A stretch of 64,000 nt of DNA from Sweltsa coloradensis (lineage: Eukaryota; Arthropoda; Insecta; Plecoptera; Chloroperlidae). The stretch lies in contig JAMZAV010000784.1 in NCBI GenBank assembly GCA_024449915.1, positions 372,001 through 436,000 of the forward strand, in the 5' to 3' direction. This document shows positions 36,624 to 48,036 of the stretch, piece by piece. The translations under genes were made by a program, and so were the position numbers. Below the pieces are notes generated by a model. The model worked only from the letters and a program-made list of their open reading frames with translations, ran no database searches and was not told the origin of the DNA. Every line of letters begins with the position of its first letter. The stretch's first letter is position 1.

Positions 36624-38443
36624 AGGTGTTTCACAAGGATTTGTTGTTCATCCCTGTTTATACTACTCTCGTGTTATAAATAATTTTAAGCTATGTAAGG
36701 ACTTGATGTCACACCATTGATTAATTGTAGGGGGCAAGAGGTTTTACAAGGGTTTGTGTAGGTAGGCCTACTGATTCTCCTTGCTTGTAACATGCTAAGG
36801 GAATACTTTATGAATACACAGCAACTGTTTACGTATTGTAAGAGCTCGACAACGCAATCGTGTTAACCATGTTTGTTTTGAAATGTTGGGGGAATATTTT
36901 GCACACTTTCCTGTGGCCCTACATAGACTAATATTTGCATTGATATCACTCAAATCATTCATGTTTCGTATGGTCGTAGCCCGAGCCCCGAATGTAACGT
37001 GACATTCCTTAACCAAGTTTTTGTAAGATCAACATTTTGTTTTGTACTGCAAATGAATCTTTTAACACACGAACTAGTGACTGTATTGATACGTTGTTGT
37101 TGACTGCGCACTGCTGCGACTGTGCATGCAGCTCCATCACAGCGGCAACGTAGCAACCGGTTTTAAATTGGAACTCTCGAACGCGAATGACTGCGATTAG
37201 CGTTATTCAAATTAAACTCTCGACCCGTTAATCCAGGTTTGATCGCGAAGAGTTTAATTAACGAGTCTCGTTTTGTTTTGTTTGGTCTGATCCTGGTCGG
37301 ATCGCGAGAGCGGGTGTGACAGACATTAATTGCGCGACTCTTTACTCCAGGAGGACGCTCGGTGTACTCTCAGCTGGGGAAACCGATAAGCGCGTTGCCA
37401 ACCTTGACATATCACTCAAACCCGACAACTAATTTCCGATCTTATTGTTTCTTATTTCATGATTCACATCACTATTCTTCGAGTCATAAGAGAAGTATCC
37501 ACTTCGAACGAGAGGAAGTATATTATGTTAATATAAACTAGACAAGATCAGTTCACATTTAGCATAATAAGGAAGTAAGAAGAGAACACTAACGTTCTGT
37601 TTTGTGGAAAGTTAGCACGTTACGTAATACTTCCGTATAAACGTTTTAGTACTGTTTTAAATGCTTGCTTTGTGTGTGAGCCTAAGTTGTTTAGACTCTT
37701 GTCTGACTTCGACGTCTCCACTATGTATACGTTGTGTTTGTTGGCGGGATGACTACTAGTTTTTGCACCTGCTTGCACCATTCTTCCCAGTCTACATACA
37801 CACCCACATACATGTTTTGAGAGTGGGCCGTAGTTATGTGAATCAAAATGGCGTGGAACACCATGGAGTGCATTCTCATTCCATTACGCAGCACTTCACT
37901 CACTTTATAAACTTTGTGTCGCTTGTGTTCAATCAAAATATGTCAACAACTGAAGAGCAAAATCATGTTGGAGATGCGCAGTTGACAGGGATTTCAATTT
38001 TGAAATGGAATATTAATATTGCATCATTGCATTTTGTATCTCGTCCTTCATTACTACGGCAAAGTGTACTGTGTAGGAGGCGACATGCTAATATATTATA
38101 TAGTGTATGGCGCAGTGCCGTGACTGGTGGACCGTACATCTAGCTCATTATCTCGACTCATATCGGACTTATAAAGTACACTCTTATGACGCCATTCCTC
38201 GCTCTCTAGTCCGTGAAGAAGAGTAATTGCAATTTTGTTATTATACATTATACTATCGCAATTACTGATTAATTTGATACGAAGCTAAACTCAAATAAAT
38301 AAGCTATAGTCGATAACAGACCGAGTGCAATTTCGTCTTCTCAAAGTTTTTCTCCCACTCTAAAGGTCAAGGGAAGATTGGGAACTTGTTGACGGCGGTA
38401 TCGTTAGCTGGTGCCTGTCCCATTCCCTTATCGCGCGAGGAGT

Positions 38444-38454
38444 GGGGGGGGGGG
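38444..38454. repeat. G homopolymer (11 bp)
   Basis: A run of 11 G in a stretch otherwise without recognised features. Confidence 0.8.
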
Positions 38455-38547
38455 ATTGGAATGTTCTTTCAAAATAAATAAATTGTGTCCAGCTTGATTG
38501 ATCGGTGCTTCCTACTTGCTGGTCTGTGGTTGGTCATTGTTTGCTTG

Positions 38548-38660
38548 ACGATGGTGAAGGCGCCTACTGGGTTCGCTTCGTCGGCTTTAAATTTAATTTC
38601 CCCCACTGAAAATCGGTTATGTCACTGATTTGGTAGACACAAAATACGAATTTATTTAAT
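38548..38660 (+). repeat. Dispersed repeat family R4, copy 2
   Basis: Contains GATGGTGAAGGCGCCTAC, GGCTTTAAATTTAATTTCCC, CCACTGAAAATC and GGTAGACAC in the same order as the other members (19456-20245, 59911-59983, 62778-62885). No coding capacity. Class unknown; the short size and conserved tail suggest a SINE-like or MITE-like element. Confidence 0.65.
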
Positions 38661-39004
38661 TTAAATAGGCATTGTTCTTCCTGTTTGCAAACTCGTGACT
38701 TTGCTCTTGGTGTTCCTTCCTGACCAGAAGGACAGCCCAAGCTCGCTTGTATCTGACGTCACCAGACACCAGACTGAGGGTATTCTACCTCAGTGACATC
38801 ACGTCTGCGCGCTGATGTATTAATCGAGGAGTTGATATCATCAGGGAAGTGTTTAAATGATATCAAAGGTCTAGTTTTATTGTGATTGATATACCGGTGT
38901 GCAAGATAAGACGAGGAATATTGGAAAGGTTATCCGACCCCGAAACTCATCTAGTATAGAGCGTTGCTAGGTCTTCCCGCGCGGCGCCTTATCTTGCTAC
39001 GTCA

Positions 39005-39095
39005 CGGCACAGGGGCTCGGCATCATGTGACGTAGCACAGGGGCTCGGCTGACGCGTTATCATCATGTGACGTTGTAACACAGGGGCTCGGCTGT
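39005..39095. repeat. Short tandem repeat with GCACAGGGGCTCGGC core
   Basis: Three copies of ACAGGGGCTCGGC, starting near 39009, 39037 and 39080. The last two are preceded by ATCATGTGACGT, and a TACGTCACG string precedes the first. Spacing varies (about 28 and 43 bases). It lies immediately beside an S3 tRNA-like head. Confidence 0.7.
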
Positions 39096-39175
39096 CACAT
39101 GCCTCAGACGGGACTCGAACCCACGTCCTTGTAAGTTTTACTGTGAAACAAACACTCTCGATCACATCATACCGG
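39096..39175 (-). mobile_element. tRNA-like SINE head (family S3), copy 1
   Basis: The minus strand reads ACAAGGACGTGGGTTCGAGT followed by CCCGTCTGAGGCATGT, containing a B box. The string closely matches plus-strand 59690-59725. The A-box half is degenerate. It looks like a relic of a tRNA-derived SINE rather than a tRNA gene. Confidence 0.5.
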
Positions 39176-41013
39176 TCTGACTTGCTCGGGCTACCTATCT
39201 AACATAACTTTATTTTATTAAACCGACTGGCGAAGATCTTCCCTAAGCATCAACTGTGTTCGGTGTTTGGAATCCGTCCGGAGTTCTCGCATTAATATCG
39301 AGTGTTTATTGGTAATCGTTCGCGAGATAAATATGAGCTTCAATGAAGTGTTTACAGTTGGAGATAGCATCTCCACTAACTTGCCTCTTGTCTGCTTGCA
39401 TGTCCATTGATGAGGAATAGTCGAATCTTCAACACGTTCAAAATTAATTCAGGGCATCCCCTATAAGGGAGTAAAACATCACTGACTGAGAAATTGTTCG
39501 TATTTTAAACGATTGTGATCTATGATGCGTGAATAATCTTGGCTGTGTAATCGCCCTAAATCTCCTTGCCCCTCAAGGAAGCCAACATACAGTATACGCT
39601 AACTAGGCAGGGCACAAATGTATATTGATTGTTAATCGTGACGGTACGAATCCGTAAGTAGGTTTCTGTTGTTGTTTCAAAGTTTGTTTCACCGGGTGAC
39701 CCATGAATATTTATCGGCGCCAGCATCGCCGTGTGCTCTCGCAGCGTCGCGACGCCGGTGGCTGTTTAGCCTCTCACGCATCGCCGCTCACTTTTCACAG
39801 GAGGTTTACTTAACCTGCCATAATATTGATTCTGTGGCATATCAATCCCGCCCTGTGGCTTTTATTCTGGTTGTGTGAGCATTATATGCTACAGGTCGCT
39901 GCATGGCGAACCAATCGCTAAACTAGGCCTACGCAATCAATTTCAGATATTAGAATTCAACTTTTTACTAGAACGCCTGGTCTGGTATACACTGTGAACT
40001 TCTGACTGATCACGGGTCTCTCTTCTGTAACCGAGGACCACTCTCTCTCAAACATCCTCGCTGACCGCAAAGCAGGAGTAATATTAGTTTAGTTACATAT
40101 TTTTAGCCTTTTAGGTTTTGATGCTTAATATATTTCGGAAATTGCTACAAAATGCTAATTTTACTAAAAATAGCGCTTTCACACGCTTACCTATTTCGAT
40201 CGAGTTTAGCATTGTTTTCTAACGTTTTAATTAGTAACGTTGAATTTAAATATTCCCATAAAGCTTCATTCCCCATTACGTGCCAGAAACCCCCCACAAA
40301 TAGGGTTTTGGTGAAAAAAATATGCTGTAAAATAATAAATTTGAAAAGATAAATGCTAAATATACAAAATGTAAATGCTGTAATTACGAAACTCTAAGTA
40401 TTAGGTAGATGTGGTAGTTGATTTAGTACGTGCTAGGTACCGGCATGAACCAACACTAGTCCCAGCCAGATATATTCAGAGAGATCATATCATCTAGTTA
40501 GTATTTAAATTGTTGCTATTTGTTTACGCGCCATGCAAAGGGTTGTTATAAGATGTTCCTAACAATGCAGTGCCACATAAGTTTGTCTAACACATTTTTT
40601 GTTTTCACGTACAATTTTTTTGTGTGTGTAAAACTCGGGTCTTGTATGTCGTTTTTAAACGATTGTGATATAAGATTGCCTTTTTATGGTGTAATTTCTT
40701 CTGATTCTGTGAGAATATAATTTGATGTATTGCGCTTGTACCTAGTTGTACATGTATGTTTTCGAATTGTTTTGTTTATATGTACCTTGTGAAATAGTAT
40801 TGGGGGGGGGGGCAACTGGAGACATCACGATATCAAACAATACAACTCATACTGTTAAACTGGCTATGAAACGATAAAAGGAACAAATTGCTTCAGCTTG
40901 TTGTCCTTCTGTGTTTGCTTCACTGGATCGGAAGCCAATGAAGACTGTTAATGTTATAGTGTATCTATGCGATCCTCGCCTCGGGCCGGGCGTATTGGTT
41001 AACCCCAGCCTGC

Positions 41014-41243
41014 AACAACCTACCCCTAATGGAGGCGCCCACCCACTCATGTTATCAGTTTGTGGGGGATGATTGGACTGGGTGCGCACTGGCACCCCGC
41101 ACCATAGAGTCCACACCGTGTAGTTAGAGGCCAGCTGCACAACCTACCCCCAATGAGCGCCACCCACTCGTTATCAGCTGTGGGTTATTGCGGTGGCACT
41201 GGCACCGCCGACCATGAGTCCCACACCGTGTAGTTAGAGGCCG
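41014..41243. repeat. Imperfect tandem duplication, about 118-bp period
   Basis: Copy A (about 41014-41131) and copy B (about 41134-41243) share CAACCTACCCC, CACCCACTC, TTATCAG, CACTGGCACC and CACACCGTGTAGTTAGAGGCC. They differ by several small indels. No coding meaning was found. Confidence 0.85.
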
Positions 41244-41924
41244 AACGCAGTCTCGGACTTTACGCGTAAAGCCGGCGATTGAGTGCATGCAGTTGGACAC
41301 ATTTGGCGAAGTTGCGCATGTGACTTGTGCAGATGGAAACTCTTCCTAATACGAGGATTCTAAATTACTACTCTTCTACTTTACAACCTATAGCTGTGAC
41401 TCAATCCCTCATATTCATTAATCATGCTTTTTTAAAATGGGGGGAATGGAGGTGTAGTAAAGATCAGCATCCATCATCACTTTCTGCAAGAATGCTGACA
41501 CATAACGATAAGCGTCGATTTAAAAAAATGCAATTGGAAAAAATCTTAAATTGATCTTGAAACACGCTATACAGGAGTTTCAGCTCAATGCATTGTGATC
41601 AAGTTATTACTACCGGACCAAGTGAGCGTTAGACTGGTGATGGGTCTCTTACTACACTTTTAACTCAAAGCTGGCACTATTTGCTGGATTTGTTGGTATT
41701 TTGTTTATTTCCAACGTTGTATTGGTTTTGTAAACATGTGCATGTTACAGCTCGTTCGTTCTGATTGACGTAATTATTTAGTATCATCGAGGGGAGTTGT
41801 CTGAATATTTCATGGGCTGCGAGGTGTATGATACACAACACAGTGCTAGGGTTTCCCACACTTGTCATGCAATCAGTAACAAGACGTAGGCAACACCTGG
41901 TATAGCCCTATCTATAGCCTACTC

Positions 41925-42291
41925 CACGGGTAGAAAATTACCGGTCGCCCGCTCGCCCGGGCGAGTAAAAATTTCATGCTAGCCCCTAAATCATCAAGAA
42001 GTAAAACATGTAATTTTCAAGAAAAAACATTTTTTTCTTTTAATTATTTTTTAACAAGCACCTTGCAGCATATTGGTGAGTGTTTTTCATTCATCAATGC
42101 AATATTGGCTAGCTACTTCCACAAGTTATTATTGATTCAAATTCGTTTTAAATCGCGTTTAGTCAATCAAACGTTATGCAATACTAAAAAAAGCATTCGG
42201 CGATTTTGACTCCACCGGCTGTACCGCGATACTACTTACCCCTACTTATTTTTCCTGGCCCCTTACTTTTTAGTGGATTTGTCTACCCCTG
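41925..42291. mobile_element. Possible hAT-like miniature element
   Basis: The left end reads CACGGGTAGAAAATTACC and the reverse complement of the right end reads CAGGGGTAGACAAATCC, an imperfect inverted repeat of the hAT type. The 8 bases outside the ends both contain CTACTC, though offset by one or two positions. No transposase is evident in 367 bp. Confidence 0.45.
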
Positions 42292-42847
42292 CTACTCTCT
42301 ACCAAACATCCACGGAATATGTGTGAACAACTGGCTGAATGAAAGTGGACGAATACAGTTATAAACTGGCCGGACATAACTTCACTATCAGCAAGGAAAT
42401 TAGTGTTCTGTAATAACGGGCGCGGCAGGGTTGGTTTTGTTATGAGGTACATACGAACTAATTACTAGCTTGTACTGGCGTAGGAGGAAAAAAAATTGTT
42501 AGAAAAGTCATTCCGAAAACCATTTCCCTTTATGATTAGGTTTAATTTAAATATGTGTAAACTCGTTGCTTGAAATCTAATTTCCTACTTGATTAACGGA
42601 GAACAACTACAAACGTACAACATTTTTATACATTTGATTCATGGTAAACACAATCATTACAAATACATCCGTCCAATAATCATACACTTGATAGAATGCA
42701 CTAACCATGCCTTCACAAAAACAGTCTTAAAAAACGCAGCAACGAGTCAATTCTTAATAGATCTTTAGGAACCTTATTGTACAATCTTTCACATTTGATT
42801 TTTCGGCTTAGTTAAATTTAAATCACCTAAATTATATTAAGGCTTGG

Positions 42848-42915
42848 TCTGTCATCGAACCCACGGTCTCGGCCCGAGCTAGATCATCTCATGCTAGTGC
42901 TGAGCCACCTCTAGC
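42848..42915 (-). mobile_element. tRNA-like sequence, probable SINE relic
   Basis: The minus strand has GGCTCAGCACTAGCATGAG (A-box region) and GTGGGTTCGATGACAGACC (B-box-like, degenerate). It does not fold into a convincing cloverleaf, so I treat it as a SINE head relic. Confidence 0.35.
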
Positions 42916-43321
42916 AAAGTTCTATTGCCATAAAGTCACTCGGAATCAAAAGTTATTTTTCGATCAGAAACTTTGCAGCTTGAGACCTCGTATGTCACAC
43001 TCTGCCGTTTTGTTTTGTCCAAGTTGTGGTTTACTTTTAGCTATTTTCTGTTTTTATTACAGACGAGAGTCCCTTTGTCTCAATCCTTCCAACTAAAAGT
43101 CAAGTATTGAGTGTTTACAGAAGTTCCTTGCGAAGACGGAGAAATAACCCGGTCTTGAGTATTTCTCTTACTCGCGCCATTACTTGCTTGTGGTTTGGTA
43201 AGAACGGCCTCACTAAACAGAAACTGTTTGTGTCGTGTTGAACCATGATCTTTGCACTTCGCTGTTCGTAGATGAGAAAAGCAATTAGTTTGACTGTGGG
43301 TTTAAAGTTGATGCTTAAGGG

Positions 43322-43875
43322 GAGTCGCTGAGGCTGGCGAGGATACTAGTTTAGGCGTTTAGCTTTCTGGTTTTTTCGGGTAAACTGTTTATAACTCAGT
43401 TATCAAATTTCCCACTAACGTTAATAAAGAATAAATCTATGTTATGCGTTATGCGTATTCCTAAATTAATTCATTGATTTTGAATTAAAAATTGTGAAAT
43501 AACCGAAATTTACTCAATTTTGGTCAAATCCGGGAATTTATTCCAAGTGTACAGATTTTTTTACTCAAATTTGCATACTGGACATCAACGTTTAAATCAA
43601 TATGAACACGCAGGATAATTTGGTTTTATCGTAAGATAAACGGTTTGGTGGGGATTTCCAGAATTGTAATCCATGTTTTGGATTTCCCATTTTTTCACGT
43701 TTTGGACTTATGTCTCGCAATGGATCTTTAAGGCTTATTTTGTGCAACCAATTGCCGATATCAATATAAAAGTACTTTATTAACATCCATTCGAAATTTG
43801 GTAATGATATTACCAACCGTTCAGCAGAAATCATCAACACCTGGGTGCGCGCATTTGAGTTGGGCCAAGCTCAGC
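43322..43875 (+). mobile_element. TIR repeat family M1, copy 2
   Basis: Begins GTCGCTGAGGCTGGCG and ends GGGCCAAGCTCAGCG, whose reverse complement CGCTGAGCTTGGCCC matches the start. The interior matches copies at 28622 and 47023 over most of the length. At 554 bp this is the longest copy and shows the terminal repeat best. No coding capacity. Confidence 0.8.
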
Positions 43876-44957
43876 GGGTCACAATTACTACATCCATGTA
43901 TTGTTATACACACATCGATGTTGTGAGTTCAGTACACGAAATGATATGTTGACAGTCCAAATAGTTTTCTCTCGAGCCTTAGAAACATATTGTGTATGCG
44001 AAACGTGGAGCAACACAATCAATATCCGCCCCTATTTCCAACAAAAAGTCGTATATTGGGGGTGGGATCCGACCATCCTCTTGCTGGGCCCCCGGGTCTA
44101 ATCAAATTGATGGAATTAGATCACTTCCGATATGATTGGATTCTATCAAACACCAGATATATACTTCAATTTTATATAATTTTTTTCCATTTGGCATTTT
44201 GTATTAGCTATCAAAAAACCATGAAGTATTATGGTGTATTTATTATGATTTACTTATTTTTATTATGGATTTTGCAATGCATGTTGTTTTTTTTCGTGTT
44301 ACTATGTGTATGGATGCCCAATTTGTATTTTTACCCTAACATTTTGTTTATTATAAATTGTCAACACAACGACTGCTGCACAATGGTAGCGGAAATCATG
44401 GTAGCTACACAGTAGTATAGGTCGTCTCTCGAATTAAACGCCGTGTGGATATAGTGATGGTTCAATACCCGGCTGAGATGGATTGTGTAATTTCTGGATT
44501 GATTTCCACTCATAACATTAGCCTATCTTATCATTGTGCTACTGTGGATGAGTGGGTGAGAGCGAAAGTGCAGTTTGTGTACATTGTGTATGTTTCGCAC
44601 GTCATTGGCAATAGTGCAAGCTAAAGTGTCATCCATAAGGGTTATATTACAATAGGTTGGAGGGTTGGACTTAATTTCATGTTCATTCTCTGTAACTATT
44701 AAACATTTTTATTGAATCAAATTGTATTATAAAATTCTATTTGAGTATAAATAATTGCAGATGATTTTCGAGATAAAGGAATGTGTTCAAACAACAAATA
44801 TGTTATTTTAAAGTTGTAGCAATTACACAAAAATAAATCATACAAGACATTCCTCAGAATGATTAAGTTGCTATAAATTATTGCTACAAAAATTAACTTA
44901 AATTTAGAGATGCTCCAAATTTCAGAATAACATGAACAAATTGAAGAAAAAAACACT

Positions 44958-44991
44958 GCTCTTGGAAAAGATGGGCTCTTGGAAAAGATGG
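44958..44991. repeat. 17-bp direct duplication
   Basis: GCTCTTGGAAAAGATGG occurs twice back to back. Confidence 0.9.
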
Positions 44992-45145
44992 ATCAGTTTA
45001 TGGCAGGCATATAACTTTGCAGTATGGTTGGTAAAAAGGTAAATGCAATGTGTATTCTTCGAACGAAACTAACGTACGAAACATGTTCATTCTTTGGACG
45101 CTTGTATGTAGAAGTAAGACTCGATGTCACTCTGATCTGGTTGCT

Positions 45146-45157
45146 GGGGGGGGGGGG
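45146..45157. repeat. G homopolymer (12 bp)
   Basis: A run of 12 G upstream of the TIR element at 45633. Confidence 0.8.
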
Positions 45158-46320
45158 TAGTTAGGACGAGAAATATCTTAGTTAGTTTCATTAGCCGATA
45201 TTGAATTCTCTTCACGAAGCGTCTGTGTGTCTGCGTAGCGAACCGAACCAAAGCTAATCAATAAATAAACCATTTTCTGCAACATTTGGTCATCTTCTTC
45301 AGTATGTTTTTTTATTAAAACCACTTAAAAGAAAGACTATATTCTTCCATTTGCTGCTGGCTTCTCTGAATCCGTATCCGCATCCGCTTCCCGAGTCGGC
45401 GTTGTGCTTGTATTCGCAGAGGACGGGTGGCGCTCAGAGTTGGCTCTTGTGCTTCCCACGCCGGGCGCTGCGGGATCAAAGGAAGTGTGCCAGGGGGGGG
45501 GGGGCGCCCACACCCAACACTCGCGCCACAGAGAACGATTTACATACCACAAATTGGGATGTATTTCATATTTGCATCTTCCGGGATATGTGTACCGGAG
45601 GGTGTTGAATGTTAATTATATCTAATGAACACATCCCAGCAAACACACGACTGTGTCAAACGTATGTTAAATGTACGTTAAACACACTAGTACTGTGTAA
45701 TTCGTGTGTAGTGTGTATATATGTATTTTGGAACATATGGGAATTGTATGGGCAACGTGCGTTCAGGCACTGCACTGCTTGTGCGTTGCTTGACAGCACA
45801 TATCCCACACAGGCATCGTACGTACTCAATGTAAACGTAAACTGTACGTAAAACGCACGTATCGAGTGGGATGTGTGTGGTGTGTGGGTAATTCATTTGA
45901 GTACGTGTGTTGCACGTATGGGCAACGTACGTATTTCTGCACTACTGCTAGCGTGAATTTCATACTCAAATCAATCATCATATATTGACCATGCAACCAT
46001 TTTCATATTAGCACAATACCACTGACAAAATGTATTTATATACAGGATATATGTATCTATTTAGGATTCCAACCAAATTACTACTGATAAATGCCTTCTG
46101 CCGTTCTGTATAATTCAATTTATTATATATCTACATCAAACTTTACTGTTAGCAATATAATTGTTATATTTCCTTCTAAACTTATGATACAACGTTTTTG
46201 ATTTATGGAGAATTATAACTTTAAATCATATTCGAGACCGAATAGGGGCCTATTAGGTTTGACGAAACACGAGAGCGCCTCGTCCAACTACAGGCTAGTT
46301 TAACTCTTCTCAGTCATCAG

Positions 46321-46400
46321 TTCACCGTGGCCGAACGGTCTAGTGACTGGCTTTCAGATTCCAGGTTGAAGGAGCGACACATGGCCGAGGTTCGAATACA
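46321..46400 (+). mobile_element. tRNA-like head inside the TIR element
   Basis: Has an A-box-like string (GTGGCCGAACGGTCTAG) and, about 50 bases on, a B box (GAGGTTCGAATAC). The order and spacing suit a tRNA-derived sequence with an extended variable region. The stems were not convincing enough to call a functional tRNA gene. It may be a SINE nested in the transposon. Confidence 0.4.
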
Positions 46401-46826
46401 CACGATGAAGTAAAATTTATCTAATAATGCATATTTCCAAATTGAATAAACTGACATAGTTATCTAATGAAATGCCGCTTAAATTGATGTGGAGTACTGT
46501 ACTTCATAAGTCAATAAAATAATTTTTAATATGTTTAGTAATTGTTTATTGGCATAGCTAACTTATACTTTTCAGATTCTCTACTAGATGGAGCCATGGA
46601 TTTATTCCTGCAGACCAAGCGAGGTGCTGGCTAAATATTTTATTAGTGCCGAAAACGTGTGTTTTACGTGTGTTTCCCGTGTGGGCGGAATATTACTGAG
46701 TGCCGTAAACGTGTGTTTTCCGTGCGGTTAAGGTGCATCCCTGGTATGTTGTAAACCATTAAAAAACGTGTGTTATACATACGGGCGGAAGTGACACATT
46801 CTTACGGGCAATGTACGGGGGGAAAA

Positions 46827-46878
46827 CGTACATAAAACGTACGTGCGCGTACGTTCTTGAACGTACGTTTTATGTACG
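46827..46878. repeat. 18-bp perfect inverted repeat (hairpin)
   Basis: Arms CGTACATAAAACGTACGT and ACGTACGTTTTATGTACG around a 16-base loop, itself containing CGTACG. It lies near the right end of the TIR element and may serve as a subterminal transposase-binding site. Confidence 0.9.
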
Positions 46879-47022
46879 GGCGGGATTACTTGTGTTTGCT
46901 GGGATTGCAACAACAATTCCTTGTGCTTTGAGGGAAGTTGACCTAAGGAAACCTATAATTGGTACCAAGGGGTGTATTTAGTAACTCGTGTGACAATAGT
47001 CGACCGACTAGGACAACTTATT

Positions 47023-47550
47023 CGCTGAACTTGGCTCAGAACTCAAATGCGCTCACTTAGATGTTAATGATTTCTGCTGAACGGTTGGCAATGTTATTAC
47101 CAAATTTTGTATGAATGTTAATGAGATACTTTAATATTGATATCTTTATAAAGTAGCAAAAAATTAGCCAAATAGGTCTATAGCGAGACATGTCCAAAGC
47201 GTGAAAAAATAGGAAATCCAAAACATGGATTTCAATTCTGGCAATTCCCATCAAACCGTTTATCTTACGATTCACCAAATTAGCCTACGCATTCACATTG
47301 ATTTAAATGTTGATATCCAGTATAGAAATTTGCGTTAATAAATCTACACTTGGAATAAATTTCCGAAGTTGACCAAAATTGAGTAAATTACGGAGATTTC
47401 ATGATTTTTTTTATTCAGAATCAATTAATTTATTTAGGAATATGTGTACTGGATGTTATAAAGTGATTCTTTGATACCGTATTGTCAGCGTTTACCCGGA
47501 AAATCCAGAAAGCTGAGCACTTAAAGCTCGTCTCCGCGCCATCCTCAGCG
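47023..47550 (-). mobile_element. TIR repeat family M1, copy 3
   Basis: A reverse-orientation copy. The plus-strand left end is CGCTGAACTTGGCTC and the right end is ATCCTCAGCG. Interior landmarks such as TGATTTCTGCTGAACGGTTG and CATTGATTTAAATGTTGATA are the complements of those in copies 1 and 2. It lies about 120 bases from the TIR element ending at 46905 and about 200 from an S2 SINE. Confidence 0.8.
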
Positions 47551-47752
47551 GTAGGGCTAACGTTCACATCAATGACACGCTAAAGTGTCAAAACTGTTGT
47601 GCTGATGACGTATTATACTTACAAAATTGACGCTGCCGTTCAACAAGTTGTCACAAGAGTTCAAAACGACAATAATTTATTGATCGATAGTGTCCACTTC
47701 TGTAATAAATCATGCTAAAACTTATCAATGTGCCAACATTTGCTTCAGTAAC

Positions 47753-47764
47753 AGCAAAATGTTA
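47753..47764. repeat. Target-site duplication of the S2 SINE, left copy
   Basis: AGCAAAATGTTA, repeated exactly at 48025-48036 on the other side of the SINE. Confidence 0.9.
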
Positions 47765-48024
47765 AATTTTAAATTTTTATCGTGGGAAACCTGTTATAGG
47801 GTGCAATTAGTCCCTCTTCAGGTGAACTAGGTATGTGCGGATAGGAAATTGTGAAGGGATGTCCGAGGGCTGTTTGAGAGGACTCAATCCCTTGCATTCG
47901 CCTTAACGACTGAGGAAAACCTCGGAAAAAACCTTCAGTCAGGATTGCCGGTCTCGACGGGATTCGAACCCGGGACCTCCCGAATCAGAGTCGAGCGCTT
48001 AGCGCCCAAGCCAACACTGTCGGT
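47765..48024 (-). mobile_element. tRNA-derived SINE (family S2), full length, copy 1
   Basis: 260 bp flanked by a perfect 12-bp target-site duplication. On the minus strand the head has an A-box-like TGTTGGCTTGGGCGC and a perfect B box (GGTTCGAATCC). The body contains CCTGACTGAAGG, GGTTTTCCTCAGTCGTTAAG, GCAAGGGATTGAGTCC and CCTCGGACATCCCTT. The 3' end is AT-rich (TTTAAAATTT). The same order occurs at 61951-62220. The intact duplication suggests insertion not too long ago, by LINE-dependent retroposition. Confidence 0.88.
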
Positions 48025-48036
48025 AGCAAAATGTTA
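48025..48036. repeat. Target-site duplication of the S2 SINE, right copy
   Basis: AGCAAAATGTTA, identical to 47753-47764. Confidence 0.9.

Larger units (their letters stand above)
45633..46905. mobile_element. DNA transposon-like element with 15-bp perfect TIRs
   Basis: Terminal inverted repeats ATCCCAGCAAACACA (45633-45647) and TGTGTTTGCTGGGAT (46891-46905). Just inside each end are many ACGT, CGTACGT and ACGTGTGTTTT strings. The right end contains a perfect 18-bp inverted repeat (46827-46844 against 46861-46878, 16-bp loop). The element is 1.27 kb with no recognisable transposase. A tRNA-like segment (46321-46400) lies inside. I see no clear target-site duplication, and I cannot name the superfamily. 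Confidence 0.7.

Noticed and set aside
43990..44415. Reading frame of 141 codons rich in phenylalanine and leucine
   Set aside because: The apparent hydrophobicity comes from T-rich DNA. It lacks any conserved motif and borders an M1 repeat.
46321..46400. Functional tRNA gene
   Set aside because: The A- and B-box strings are present but the stems do not form a convincing cloverleaf.
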